Origin: an uncultured Gemmatimonadota bacterium
GTDB taxonomy: Bacteria; Gemmatimonadota; Gemmatimonadetes; Gemmatimonadales; GWC2-71-9
Assembly (NCBI GenBank): GCA_946480845.1
Contig: CAMLLJ010000004.1
Span: 1-32,141 of the forward strand
Length of the DNA: 32,141 nt
Direction: 5' to 3'
Shown here piece by piece: positions 15,686-23,566 of this stretch. The notes under the pieces are model-generated. The model was not told the DNA's origin. It saw only the letters and a program-made list of their open reading frames with translations, and searched no databases. Position numbers and translations under genes: made by a program. Numbering within the stretch: the first letter of the stretch is position 1; each line of letters begins with the position of its first letter.

Positions 15686-18472
15686 CTAGAACAGCAGCTC
15701 GATCCCGATCCGCGCGAGGCGCGGCGAACCGTACGCGAAGATCGGCTGCGAGACGTCGCGCGCCGCCGCCTCGTACATGGGCAGCAGCTCGCCCGGGCCC
15801 TCGATGTACCCGTTCTGGTCCAGGTCGGCATGGGGACGGTACCGGGGCGATTCGTAGGGAATGCGCTCCGGATGCAGCGCCAGCGCGTCCTGCGCCATCT
15901 CCTGGATGGTGTCCTCGGTGGCGACCGGCTCGCCGCTGTCCCGCCGCACCGCGACGATGTTCCGCCGGTTGAGCAGGTTGCGCGCGTCGAGGTAGATGCT
16001 GCCCCGGACGCCGCCCAGCGTCAGCGGGCGGCGGAGCAGCATGTCGATGGTGGTGGCGGACGGGAGGCGCGAACCATTGGGCGCGCCGATGAGCGTGTCC
16101 ACGCCGGGCTCGAACCGGGTGAATGGCAGGCCCGACGAGAGGCGCCCGATCAGCGCCGCCTCCAGCCCGCCGAACGGCCGGATGCCGAGGATCTCGGGCC
16201 CGGCCGCATCGCGCACCTGGCCCTGCAGGATCAGCGTCAGGTTATGCCGCCGGTCGTAGTCGAGCGGGAACTCGACCTTGGCGGGAATGATCGTGTCATG
16301 GGTGAGCGGGTCGACGATGATGACGCGGCGGAGCAGGAACGCACTGGTGGAGGTGGCCAGCGCCTCCTGCAGCGTGTACGACGCGCGGACGCCCCAGCCG
16401 TTCCGCATCTCGCGCTCGAACAGCAGCTCGCCGCCCCGCACCGTCCCGTTGTCCGCGTTCCCGAAGATCGACGAGTCGGGATTGGTCCCGAGCGGGACCG
16501 AGGCGACGAGGCCCTCGAGCCGCTTCACGAAGGCGTTCACCCGGAGCGACAGGCCTTCGCGCGGCCGGGTGCGCAGGCTGAACTCGTACTGCCACGACCC
16601 CTCGAACCCGAGGTTCGGGTTGCCCTGGCGGAAGCGGCCGGTCCGCGTGGTGTCGTCAAAGGCGGCGTCCACCAGGTACTGGTAGTCCGGCGCCTGGCTG
16701 AAGCGCCCGACGCTGGCCACGAACGTGGCGCCCCGGAACACGGTGGACACCGCCACCCGCGGATTGAACTTCGACTGGGCCTTGCCGTCGGAGCCGGGCA
16801 GGTCGCTCCGGGTGTCGAAGCGGTCATAACGGATGCCGGTGGTGATGCCCAGCTCGGCGAGCCGGAACTGGGATTCGATGTACGCCGAGGCCGCGAGCGG
16901 GGTGAATTCGGAGGCGGTGGCCGGGGGCACATTCTGCTTCACGCTGCCCACGGGCAGGTAGCCGAGCGCGCGCTGGAAGGTGCGCACCCGCTGGCTCACG
17001 ATCTCGCCGCCGACGAAGACGTCACCCGTCTGCCCCGCGCCGAAGGTCAGGTCGAGCTGTGAGCGCAGCTCGCGGAAGTGGTTCCACGCGAGCTCGCCGC
17101 GGGTGCCGCCGCCCAGGAAGAAGGCCGGCACGCCCCACGGCGTGCTGGTGCTGAAGCCGGGCTCCTGCAGGCCCGGAATCGGGGCGCGGGCGCCCGCGGT
17201 GTCCTGCGCGCGCGCCAGGTCCTCACCGACGAACTCGAACCGGCTGCCGGTGAACGCGCCGAACCGGGTGTCGGGCTGCTCGGTGAGGGTGCCACGGATG
17301 AAGTCGCGCGAGAAGAGCGCCACCCGGAGATCCGCGACCAGCGGAAGCCTTGCCGTGGGCCCGCTCGCGTGCTGCAGGTGCGCGCTCGCCAGCGTGCCCG
17401 AGACGCGGCGGGCCGGCCCGAAGTCGCTGTCGTACTTGAACAGGGGATCGTAGAGCTGGCGCTGGTCGATCGAGCGCAGGCCGAAGAGCCGCAGGGTCTG
17501 CCGCCCGGTGACCGGAATGGTGAGCTTGCCCGCGAAGTTGTACTGCTCGCCCGCGTTGTGCGGCAGCATGTGGGGCGCATCGTGCCGCGGGTCGAGCGGG
17601 TTCTCCGGCGCGGGGGCGTTGACCGGTTCGGCGTCGAGCCGGCCCGAGACGTCCACGGCCGCGAGCGCCGTGATCCCGCCCGCCACCGGCCCGTCCGCCT
17701 CCAGCACGGCGCGGTCGAGCCCGTAGTCCCAGCCGCCGCCGAAGATCCGGTCCGACTCGTACGCCGCGCGCCCGCTCCACTCCTCGCCGCCGTCCTTGGT
17801 CACCACGTTGATGAGCCCCGACAGCGCCTGCCCGTAGCGCGCCGAGAAGCCGTTGGTGACCAGCGACGCCTCGGTGAGGATGTCGGGCGGCAGCCGCACG
17901 CCGAGCGACCCGGTGGAGGCGTCGAGCTGGTTCTTGACGCCGAGGCCGTCGATGATGAACGACTGCTGGCCGAGCCGCCCGCCGCGGTAGCTCTCGCCGA
18001 CGGCGCCGGCCGACAGCGCGAGCGCCTCGTCGAGCGTGCTGACCGGCAGGGTGCGCAGGTCCTCCGCCGTGACCACCTGCTCGGTGGCGGTCCGGAGCGG
18101 GTCGAGCACCGGGTCGGCCGTCTCCACCACGATCGCGGGCAGCTCCACCGCGCTCGGCTGCATGCGGAAGTCGGCGAGCGTCGTGGACCCGGCCTGCACG
18201 ACGACGCTGTCGCGGCGGATCGGCGCAAAGCCGATGGCGCGCACGGTGACGCTGTAGATGCCGCTGCGCACCTCGCGGATCCGGTAGGCGCCCGAGGTGT
18301 CGGTGACGTTGCCGCGGCGGCCGTCGGAGATCGTCACGATGGCCCCGGCGAGCGGGCTCCCCGACGAGCCGTCGGTCACCCGGCCGGCGATGGCGCCGGA
18401 GGTCTGCGCGGCGAGCGGGCGGCCGAGGCACGCGAGCGCGGCCACGGCGAGGGCGGGCACGAGCAGACGCAT
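15686..18472 (-). CDS. TonB-dependent receptor with carboxypeptidase-regulatory-like N-terminal domain
   Basis: Outer-membrane active transporter of 928 residues. Signal peptide (to about residue 23, LAAQ), then a carboxypeptidase-regulatory-like beta sandwich (about 27-110; GAIAGRVTDGSSGSPLAGA, GAYRIREVRSG), a plug domain (about 120-235) and a 22-strand-type barrel ending in RIGIELLF. A calcium-loop-like DLDQNGYIE lies about 45 residues from the C-terminus. ATG 18472 begins the signal peptide with GGGAG upstream. It is the last gene of a minus-strand operon after three paralogous lipoproteins, separated from the last by 29 bases. Such receptors import siderophores, glycans or peptides; the cargo here is unknown but probably presented by the lipoproteins. 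Confidence 0.93.
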   Translation of the reverse strand: MRLLVPALAVAALACLGRPLAAQTSGAIAGRVTDGSSGSPLAGAIVTISDGRRGNVTDTSGAYRIREVRSGIYSVTVRAIGFAPIRRDSVVVQAGSTTLADFRMQPSAVELPAIVVETADPVLDPLRTATEQVVTAEDLRTLPVSTLDEALALSAGAVGESYRGGRLGQQSFIIDGLGVKNQLDASTGSLGVRLPPDILTEASLVTNGFSARYGQALSGLINVVTKDGGEEWSGRAAYESDRIFGGGWDYGLDRAVLEADGPVAGGITALAAVDVSGRLDAEPVNAPAPENPLDPRHDAPHMLPHNAGEQYNFAGKLTIPVTGRQTLRLFGLRSIDQRQLYDPLFKYDSDFGPARRVSGTLASAHLQHASGPTARLPLVADLRVALFSRDFIRGTLTEQPDTRFGAFTGSRFEFVGEDLARAQDTAGARAPIPGLQEPGFSTSTPWGVPAFFLGGGTRGELAWNHFRELRSQLDLTFGAGQTGDVFVGGEIVSQRVRTFQRALGYLPVGSVKQNVPPATASEFTPLAASAYIESQFRLAELGITTGIRYDRFDTRSDLPGSDGKAQSKFNPRVAVSTVFRGATFVASVGRFSQAPDYQYLVDAAFDDTTRTGRFRQGNPNLGFEGSWQYEFSLRTRPREGLSLRVNAFVKRLEGLVASVPLGTNPDSSIFGNADNGTVRGGELLFEREMRNGWGVRASYTLQEALATSTSAFLLRRVIIVDPLTHDTIIPAKVEFPLDYDRRHNLTLILQGQVRDAAGPEILGIRPFGGLEAALIGRLSSGLPFTRFEPGVDTLIGAPNGSRLPSATTIDMLLRRPLTLGGVRGSIYLDARNLLNRRNIVAVRRDSGEPVATEDTIQEMAQDALALHPERIPYESPRYRPHADLDQNGYIEGPGELLPMYEAAARDVSQPIFAYGSPRLARIGIELLF

Positions 18473-18501
18473 ATGCGCAGGCTCCCTCTGGAGGCGGGAC
18501 G

Positions 18502-19602
18502 TCACTGGAGATCGAAGAGCCACAGGTCGGGCCGGTGGTTGGGGGCGTTGAAATCCGAGTCCGGCCCCACGTGGACCGGCGCGAACGGCGAGGCTTCGAC
18601 GACGACGAAGCGGCCGTCGGGCGAGAGCGCAGGCCGCCGGAAGAGCGTCTCCTCGAGCGAGACCGACTGGGTGGCGCCGGTGGCGAGGTCCACCACGTAG
18701 AGGTCCCCGCCCTCGTCGCGCTGGACCATGCCGTGGGCCTCCTCGAACTGGAAGAGCACGCTCCGGCCCACGACGGCGACGAGCGTGCTGCCGCGCACCT
18801 GCACGTCGCGCGCGATGTTGCCCGCGCCGAAGTCGTGGACCACCGTCCGCTCCCCAGTCGAGAGCGACTGGCGGAAGACGCGCGAATCGCCGCCCAGCGT
18901 GAAGTAGATGGTGTCCTCGTCGGGGCCGGCGGCCACGGAGGACGCCAGCTCGGTGCCCGCCACCACGGTGAGCGTCACCGACTCGCCGGCGATGTCGCCG
19001 CGCACGATCTCGAGCCCGGTGCTGAAGGTGTCCGGGAGGAAGGTCGAGCCCTGGTAGAACAGGTCCTCCGCGAGGTAGACGAAGCGGTCGGGGCCGAGCC
19101 ACTGGGTGTGCGAGACGTAGAAGTGCGTCTTCCCGCTCGGGGCGAAGTACGGCACGATGGTCACCGGCGCCGCGGCGGCCGGGTCGTCGGCGCGCCCGAG
19201 CATGAGGTGCAGGGCGGGGCCCTTCTGGAGCCCGATGCTGCTCACCGCGCGGAGGAAGACGATCCGCCCCTCGGCGTTCACGGCGGCCGCCTCGAAGCGG
19301 TCGGTCGTGTCCTCGTGGGCGACCGCGTCCTCGCAGATCGAGCGGCGCACCGAGCCGCCGGTGGGCGGCAGCACCAGCAGGCAGCGGTCGTGATCGGCCT
19401 GGTCGAGACGTTCGCTCGAGTAGAGGATGCCCGACTGGTCGGGGAGCCATGCTGCCGTGCGGTCGTCGCCGTCGTTGTAGGTGAGGCGCACCGGCGGAGT
19501 CGCCGCAAACGGCGTGTCGCGCGACTGGTCCTCGACGGCGAAGGGCTCGCCGTGGCCGCAGGCGACGGCGAGTGCCGCGAGCGCGGCCATGGCGGCCTTC
19601 AC
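18502..19602 (-). CDS. propeller-like lipoprotein, third of a tandem set
   Basis: Predicted lipoprotein of 366 residues; signal VKAAMAALAALAVAC, then GHGEPFAVED. The mature part carries repeats resembling PD40/WD40-like propeller blades, for example AAWLPDQSGILY and RRPALSPDGRFVVVE, and ends in DLWLFDL. A cysteine pair (DRCLLVLPPTGGSVRRSIC) is kept in all three paralogs. It lacks the extra Cys loop found mid-protein in the other two. The start GTG at 19602 overlaps the stop of the preceding paralog (GTGA); ATG at 19590 is an alternative with GAAGG upstream. Likely surface or periplasmic binding role beside the receptor that follows; the fold assignment is inference. Confidence 0.8.
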   Translation of the reverse strand: MKAAMAALAALAVACGHGEPFAVEDQSRDTPFAATPPVRLTYNDGDDRTAAWLPDQSGILYSSERLDQADHDRCLLVLPPTGGSVRRSICEDAVAHEDTTDRFEAAAVNAEGRIVFLRAVSSIGLQKGPALHLMLGRADDPAAAAPVTIVPYFAPSGKTHFYVSHTQWLGPDRFVYLAEDLFYQGSTFLPDTFSTGLEIVRGDIAGESVTLTVVAGTELASSVAAGPDEDTIYFTLGGDSRVFRQSLSTGERTVVHDFGAGNIARDVQVRGSTLVAVVGRSVLFQFEEAHGMVQRDEGGDLYVVDLATGATQSVSLEETLFRRPALSPDGRFVVVEASPFAPVHVGPDSDFNAPNHRPDLWLFDLQ

Positions 19603-20717
19603 GGCGCCCCGTAGACCCACAGGTCGCCCTGCGGGGTGACCGTGGTGTCGAGCACGGGCGCGTCGGGCGGCGCATCCGGATTCTGGTCGATGCTCACGGC
19701 GTGGCCCTCGCCGGCCAGCGCCGTGCCCGCGGGCGACCAGGCGGGATGGCGGAACCATCGGTCGTTGCCGGTCAGTCGCCGCTGGTTGCCCGCCGCCAGG
19801 TCGAGAACATGCAGGTGGCCGCCGTCGTCAGGCGACTGCAGCGGCCCTGCCGGCTCCAGCCACACCTTGACCTTGCCGCCCACCACCGCCGCGAGCCGCC
19901 CTGCCGCATAGGAGAGGTCACGGACGATCCCGTCGCCGGCGAAGTCACGGACGACGGTCTGGGCGTTCGTGGACAGCACCCGGTGGTAGATGCGGGAGTC
20001 GTTGGCCAGGGTGAAATAGATCTCGTCGGCGGACGCGCCGGCCACGGCAGAGGTGGGGAAAGCGATCCCGGGCACCGCCGTGAAGGTGCCGCCGGGCACT
20101 GCGGGGCCCCGGAGCAGCGCGAGCGGGTACTCCACCCGGAGCGGCTTGCATGGAGGAGGGCAGGGCTGGACCGTCTGCTCCGAATAGCCGATGAAGAGCA
20201 GCTCGCTGCCCAGCCACGCCACGTGCGACGCGGCGATGTAGAACACGCCGTCCGGTGCGCTGAACGGGATGCTCCGGACCGGGGCCGTGACGGCAGGCGC
20301 TGCGAGCGGCGCGACGTAGATTCCCGCGACCGTCGGCGCGATGCCGCGGACCGAGTTCTGGTAGTAGAACGCCAGCCGGTCGCCCGACACGGCGGGCCAG
20401 GCCCAGCTGTCGACGATGTCGGCGAGCGGCGCGGCGTTGCACACTTCGCTCGTGATGGTGCCGCCGGCGGCGGGAACGACCAGCAGGCAGCGGTCCGGCG
20501 GCACGCCGGTCAGCGCGCCGCCGGCGTAGACGATGGCGCTCCCGTCCGGCAGCCAGGCGGGCTCGCCCACGTCGTCACCGAACGTGAGCCGGGCGGGCTC
20601 ACCCGCGGCGAAGGGGCCGTCGGGGGTGTGCTCCTCCACCGCGAAGGGCTCGCCGTGACTGCAGCCCAGGGCGAGGAGCATCAGGCCTCCCCGCGCGCCG
20701 CGTCCCACGATCGTCAT
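19599..20717 (-). CDS. propeller-like lipoprotein, second of a tandem set
   Basis: Predicted lipoprotein of 372 residues; signal MTIVGRGARGGLMLLALGC and mature start SHGEPFAVEE. Blade-like repeats include PAWLPDGSAIVY, ADEIYFTLANDSRIYH and HPAWSPAGTALAGE; the C-terminus is DLWVYGAP. The shared cysteine pair appears as DRCLLVVP...EVC, and there is an additional loop QPCPPPCK with two cysteines, matched by IPCGGCD in the first paralog. Its ATG overlaps the first paralog's stop by four bases and its stop overlaps the third paralog's start, so all three are likely co-translated. Function unknown; binding of a ligand for the downstream receptor is a hypothesis. Confidence 0.82.
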   Translation of the reverse strand: MTIVGRGARGGLMLLALGCSHGEPFAVEEHTPDGPFAAGEPARLTFGDDVGEPAWLPDGSAIVYAGGALTGVPPDRCLLVVPAAGGTITSEVCNAAPLADIVDSWAWPAVSGDRLAFYYQNSVRGIAPTVAGIYVAPLAAPAVTAPVRSIPFSAPDGVFYIAASHVAWLGSELLFIGYSEQTVQPCPPPCKPLRVEYPLALLRGPAVPGGTFTAVPGIAFPTSAVAGASADEIYFTLANDSRIYHRVLSTNAQTVVRDFAGDGIVRDLSYAAGRLAAVVGGKVKVWLEPAGPLQSPDDGGHLHVLDLAAGNQRRLTGNDRWFRHPAWSPAGTALAGEGHAVSIDQNPDAPPDAPVLDTTVTPQGDLWVYGAP

Positions 20718-21811
20718 GGCGCGGCGTACATCCAGAGGTCGGCCCGCGGATTCACCGTGGTGTCGGGACCGGAGATGAGGACGGCGTGCCCCTCGCCGAC
20801 GATGCGCGTGCCGTCGGGCGCGATCGCGGGGTGCCGGAACCAGCGCGTGTCGTCCGTGAGGCGCCGGACGGCGCCGGTGGCCGGCTCGAGCAGGAAGAGA
20901 TGGCCGCCCTCGTCCTCGGTCTGGAGCGGACCGGGGGGCGCGAACACCACCCGCACCTTGCCGCCGGCGACCGCCGTCAGCCTGCCGCCGCCGAAATGCA
21001 CGTCGCGGGCGATGCCTTCAGCCCCGAAGTCGTGCACCACGGTCTGCTCGCCGGTCGAGAGGCGCACGTGGTAGATGCGCGTATCGGCTGCCAGCGTGAG
21101 ATAGATCTCGTCGGCGGTGGCCCCCGTGGAGACCGATGTCGCGAAGGCGCCGCCCGGCACGGGGGTGAGCGCGCCGCTGGGCGTGGCCGCCGCGCGGAAG
21201 AGCGTCCGCGGGTGGGTGTACACTTGCGCGTCGCAGCCCCCGCAGGGAATCACGATTTCCTGCGCGTACGCGACGAAGAGGATCTCGGTCTCCCCCAGCC
21301 AGCGCAGGTGCGAGACGCCGACGTAGAACTGGCCGTCGGGGCCGGTGAAGGGCACCGACCGGACGGCGCTGGTCACGACGGGGTCATCCAGCGGCGCGGC
21401 GAAGATCCCGGCGAACGCCGGATTCCCTCCACCCGGCGCATTGACGTAGTGGAACGCCAGCAGGCCGCCCGCGGATACGTCGGGATTCCCGAACACGTCG
21501 ACGATGCTCTCGTCGAAGATGGACGGGTGGCAGATCTCGCGACGGACGGTGCCGCCCGTCGCCGGCAGGACGCTGAGGCAGCGGTCGAGCCGGTCGCCGG
21601 CGAGCCGGGGCCCGCCGTAGATGATCGAGGAGCCGTCGGGCAGCCAGCCGGGCTCGCCGACGCCGTCGCCGAAGGTGAGCCGCGCCGGTTCGCCCGCCAC
21701 CAGGGGGCCATCGAGATCGGAATCGGGTGCGGCGAAGGGCTCGCTGTGACCGCAGGCGGCGATGCCCAGCACGAGCAGCGCCGGGAGTGGCAAGCGGCGG
21801 CAGATCGTCAT
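20714..21811 (-). CDS. propeller-like lipoprotein, first of a tandem set
   Basis: Predicted lipoprotein of 365 residues; signal MTICRRLPLPALLVLGIAAC and mature start GHSEPFAAPD. It shares with its two downstream paralogs the blocks ARLTFGDGVGEPGWLPDGS, DRCLSVLPATGG, SH-RWLG, TADEIYLTLAADTRIYH and a terminal DLWMYAAP, so the family arose by tandem duplication. The loop IPCGGCD adds a CxxC pair. ATG 21811 has CGGAG upstream and begins the signal. As the first gene of the four-gene minus-strand operon, its promoter must lie in 21812-22026, but I see no convincing -35/-10 pair on that strand. Confidence 0.82.
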   Translation of the reverse strand: MTICRRLPLPALLVLGIAACGHSEPFAAPDSDLDGPLVAGEPARLTFGDGVGEPGWLPDGSSIIYGGPRLAGDRLDRCLSVLPATGGTVRREICHPSIFDESIVDVFGNPDVSAGGLLAFHYVNAPGGGNPAFAGIFAAPLDDPVVTSAVRSVPFTGPDGQFYVGVSHLRWLGETEILFVAYAQEIVIPCGGCDAQVYTHPRTLFRAAATPSGALTPVPGGAFATSVSTGATADEIYLTLAADTRIYHVRLSTGEQTVVHDFGAEGIARDVHFGGGRLTAVAGGKVRVVFAPPGPLQTEDEGGHLFLLEPATGAVRRLTDDTRWFRHPAIAPDGTRIVGEGHAVLISGPDTTVNPRADLWMYAAP

Positions 21812-21951
21812 CCTCGACTCCGGTTCATGGCAGGGAACATCGACCGTGACGTCGGCAACGCATGTCGGGAAAGGAAACGGATGAAGATACCGGAATTGCT
21901 CGGGGACTTCGACGGGTGACGTCCCCGCCGCGCCGCCTCGCACACCGGGCC

Positions 21952-21979
21952 GTGACGAATGGCGCGGGCGGGCTATCTT
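21952..21979 (+). promoter_or_regulatory. candidate promoter of mscL
   Basis: GTGACG at 21952-21957 and TATCTT at 21974-21979 are spaced by 16 bases, giving a start near 21986 and a leader of about 40 bases to the mscL ATG. Each box matches the consensus at four of six positions. The rest of the 215-base divergent gap (21812-22026) shows no other clear signal. Confidence 0.4.
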
Positions 21980-22026
21980 CGGAGGCATTCCCGAACGACA
22001 TCGGTCCTTTCACTCGCGGAGGCGCC

Positions 22027-22467
22027 ATGCTGAAGGACTTCAAGACGTTCATCATGCGCGGGAACGTGCTCGACCTCGCCGTCGGCGTGATCATCGGCGG
22101 CGCCTTCGGCACGATCGTGAAATCCCTGGTGGACGACGTCCTGATGCCGCCGATCGGGCTGGCCCTCGGCAACGTGGACTTCAAGGACCTCTTCGTGGTG
22201 CTCAACGAGGGGACCAAGGCGCCCGCCCCGTACGCGACGCTCGCCGACGCCCAGGCGGCCGGCGCCGTGACCGTCAACTACGGCCAGTTCATCAACGCGG
22301 TCATCGCCTTCCTGATCGTCGCCCTGGCCATCTACTTCGTGGTGCGCATGGCCAACCGGCTCATGCCGCCGGCCCCGGCCGCCGCGACCACCAAGGACTG
22401 TCCCGAGTGCGGCATGGCGATCCCGCTCGTGGCGCGGCGCTGCCCGCACTGCACCACGACGCTGTAG
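22027..22467 (+). CDS. mscL: large-conductance mechanosensitive channel MscL with C-terminal zinc ribbon
   Basis: Inner-membrane emergency valve of 146 residues that opens on hypo-osmotic shock. The N-terminus MLKDFKTFIMRGNVLDLAVG and the pore helix GVIIGGAFGTIVKSLVDDVLMPP are classic MscL, as is the second helix NAVIAFLIVALAIYFVV. In place of the ordinary charged C-terminal helix, residues 125-142 form a CPEC...CPHC zinc-ribbon-like motif (Cys125, 128, 139, 142). GGAGG lies just before ATG 22027. The gene is divergent from the lipoprotein/receptor operon. The four-cysteine tail is unlike the E. coli protein and could make the cytoplasmic bundle metal- or redox-responsive (inference). Confidence 0.95.
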   Translation: MLKDFKTFIMRGNVLDLAVGVIIGGAFGTIVKSLVDDVLMPPIGLALGNVDFKDLFVVLNEGTKAPAPYATLADAQAAGAVTVNYGQFINAVIAFLIVALAIYFVVRMANRLMPPAPAAATTKDCPECGMAIPLVARRCPHCTTTL

Positions 22468-22474
22468 CGCGGCC

Positions 22475-22503
22475 TTGACGGGGCGGGGGAGGCACTTTAT
22501 AGT
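22475..22503 (+). promoter_or_regulatory. strong sigma70-type promoter of the membrane-protein/winged-helix operon
   Basis: TTGACG at 22475-22480 and TATAGT at 22498-22503 are separated by exactly 17 bases. The -10 box lies in the middle of a dyad (22494-22510), so repression by occlusion is easy to picture. The predicted start near 22510 leaves a leader of about 100 bases before the ATG at 22608; nothing distinctive is seen in that leader. Confidence 0.75.
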
Positions 22504-22510
22504 ACAAAGC
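22494..22510. promoter_or_regulatory. dyad operator candidate 1, over the -10 box
   Basis: ACTTTATAGTACAAAGC: arms CTTT/AAAG plus inner TA/TA are symmetric about 22502. The same element with the same spacing occurs at 23550-23566. It overlaps the -10 of the operon that encodes the winged-helix regulator, which fits autoregulation. No experimental support; the match between the two sites is what is seen. Confidence 0.6.
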
Positions 22511-22607
22511 AGTTGACGGCTCCCCCGTTCCGCGAGGCACTCTGGCATCGCCCAGGCCGCTGGCCCGACCCCCGAGCATCCCGTCCCCCGCGCTGCACGA
22601 CCGCGCG

Positions 22608-23159
22608 ATGGACAACCTCTCCTTCATTCGCGATACGATGGAGCGGGCCACCTCGTTCACGGCGGTGCCGGGGTGGGGCGGGGTGGCGATGGGAGTCACG
22701 GCGCTGGCCGTCGCAGGCCTCGCCGCGATGCAGCCCTCGCGTGCCGCCTGGCTGCAGCTGTGGCTCGCGGAGGCGGTCCTCGCGGCCGTGATCGGCGCCT
22801 TCGCCATGGCCCGGAAGGCACGGCGCGCCGAAGGCTCCATGCTGTCGCGCCCGGCCCGCCGGTTCCTGCTGAGCTACGCGCCGCCCATCGCCGTCGGCGC
22901 GCTGCTCACCCTGGTGCTCTACCGCGGCGGCCTGGGCCGGGCGCTCCCCGGGATGTGGCTCCTGCTCTACGGCACCGGCGTGGTGACCGGAGGCGCCTTC
23001 TCGGTGCGGGTGGTGCCCGTGATGGGGCTCTGCTTCATGGCGCTCGGCACGGTGACGATCATCGCCCCGGAGTCCTGGGGGAACTGGATGCTCGCACTCG
23101 GCTTCGGCGTCCTGCATATCCTGTTCGGCGTCATCATCGCCCGGAGGCACGGTGGCTAG
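22608..23159 (+). CDS. multi-pass membrane protein paired with a winged-helix regulator
   Basis: Inner-membrane protein of 183 residues with about five or six hydrophobic helices (for example VAMGVTALAVAGLAAM, LWLAEAVLAAVIGAFAM, WMLALGFGVLHILFGVII). It starts MDNLSFIRDTMERATSFTAVPG. No enzyme motif is visible. The ATG at 22608 has only a weak ribosome site. Its stop lies eight bases inside the downstream winged-helix gene, so the two are coupled; a membrane protein in such a pair often acts as an accessory or sensor, but that is inference. The upstream promoter is one of the best in the window. Confidence 0.75.
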   Translation: MDNLSFIRDTMERATSFTAVPGWGGVAMGVTALAVAGLAAMQPSRAAWLQLWLAEAVLAAVIGAFAMARKARRAEGSMLSRPARRFLLSYAPPIAVGALLTLVLYRGGLGRALPGMWLLLYGTGVVTGGAFSVRVVPVMGLCFMALGTVTIIAPESWGNWMLALGFGVLHILFGVIIARRHGG

Positions 23160-23526
23160 GTCCAATGCGGCACGGAAGCACGGGAGCACGAGGCCGGTGC
23201 TCGCCCCGGTCGACGGCGGCGCGGAAGGCTCGGCGCTCGAGCTCGACCGGCTGATCCACGAGCGGATGCGCCTCGCCATCGTGAGCGCGCTCGCCGTCAA
23301 CGAGTCACTCTCGTTCAACGAGCTGAAGCGGCTGCTCGACACCAGCGACGGCAACCTCAGCGTCCACGCGCGGAAGCTGGAGGAGGCCGGCTACGTGGCG
23401 TGCGAGAAGTCGTTCGAGGGGCGGGTGCCCCACACCGACTTCCGGCTCACTGCGGCCGGCCGGGCGGCGCTCGACCGCTACCTGGCCCACATGGAGGCGC
23501 TCATCCGCGCGACCCGCGAAGGCTGA
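23152..23526 (+). CDS. winged-helix transcriptional regulator (HTH_34-like)
   Basis: DNA-binding protein of 124 residues. The core from about residue 30 reads [18 protein letters not shown], then [20 protein letters not shown] (recognition helix region) and [19 protein letters not shown] with a wing ending in [13 protein letters not shown], matching the MarR-like winged-helix family PF13601. There is no sensor domain. GTG 23152 has GGAGG upstream and overlaps the end of the membrane protein. Two near-identical dyads, one at its own operon promoter and one at the uppS start, are the natural candidates for its binding sites (inference). Confidence 0.88.
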   Translation: MARSNAARKHGSTRPVLAPVDGGAEGSALELDRLIHERMRLAIVSALAVNESLSFNELKRLLDTSDGNLSVHARKLEEAGYVACEKSFEGRVPHTDFRLTAAGRAALDRYLAHMEALIRATREG

Positions 23527-23549
23527 GGCCGCCCTTTTTTTCTCCGGTG

Positions 23550-23566
23550 ACTTTATGAAACAAAGT
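23550..23566. promoter_or_regulatory. dyad operator candidate 2, over the uppS start codon
   Basis: ACTTTATGAAACAAAGT: five-base arms ACTTT/AAAGT are perfectly complementary about 23558 with seven bases between. It matches site 1 at 13 of 17 positions. The uppS ATG (23555) lies inside it, so a bound protein could block transcription entering from upstream. No -35/-10 pair was found at this site. Confidence 0.55.

Noticed and set aside
18473..19675. Upstream extension of the TonB receptor frame, giving 1329 codons
   Set aside because: The extension has no receptor-like sequence, overlaps the third lipoprotein in another frame, and the signal peptide begins at 18472.
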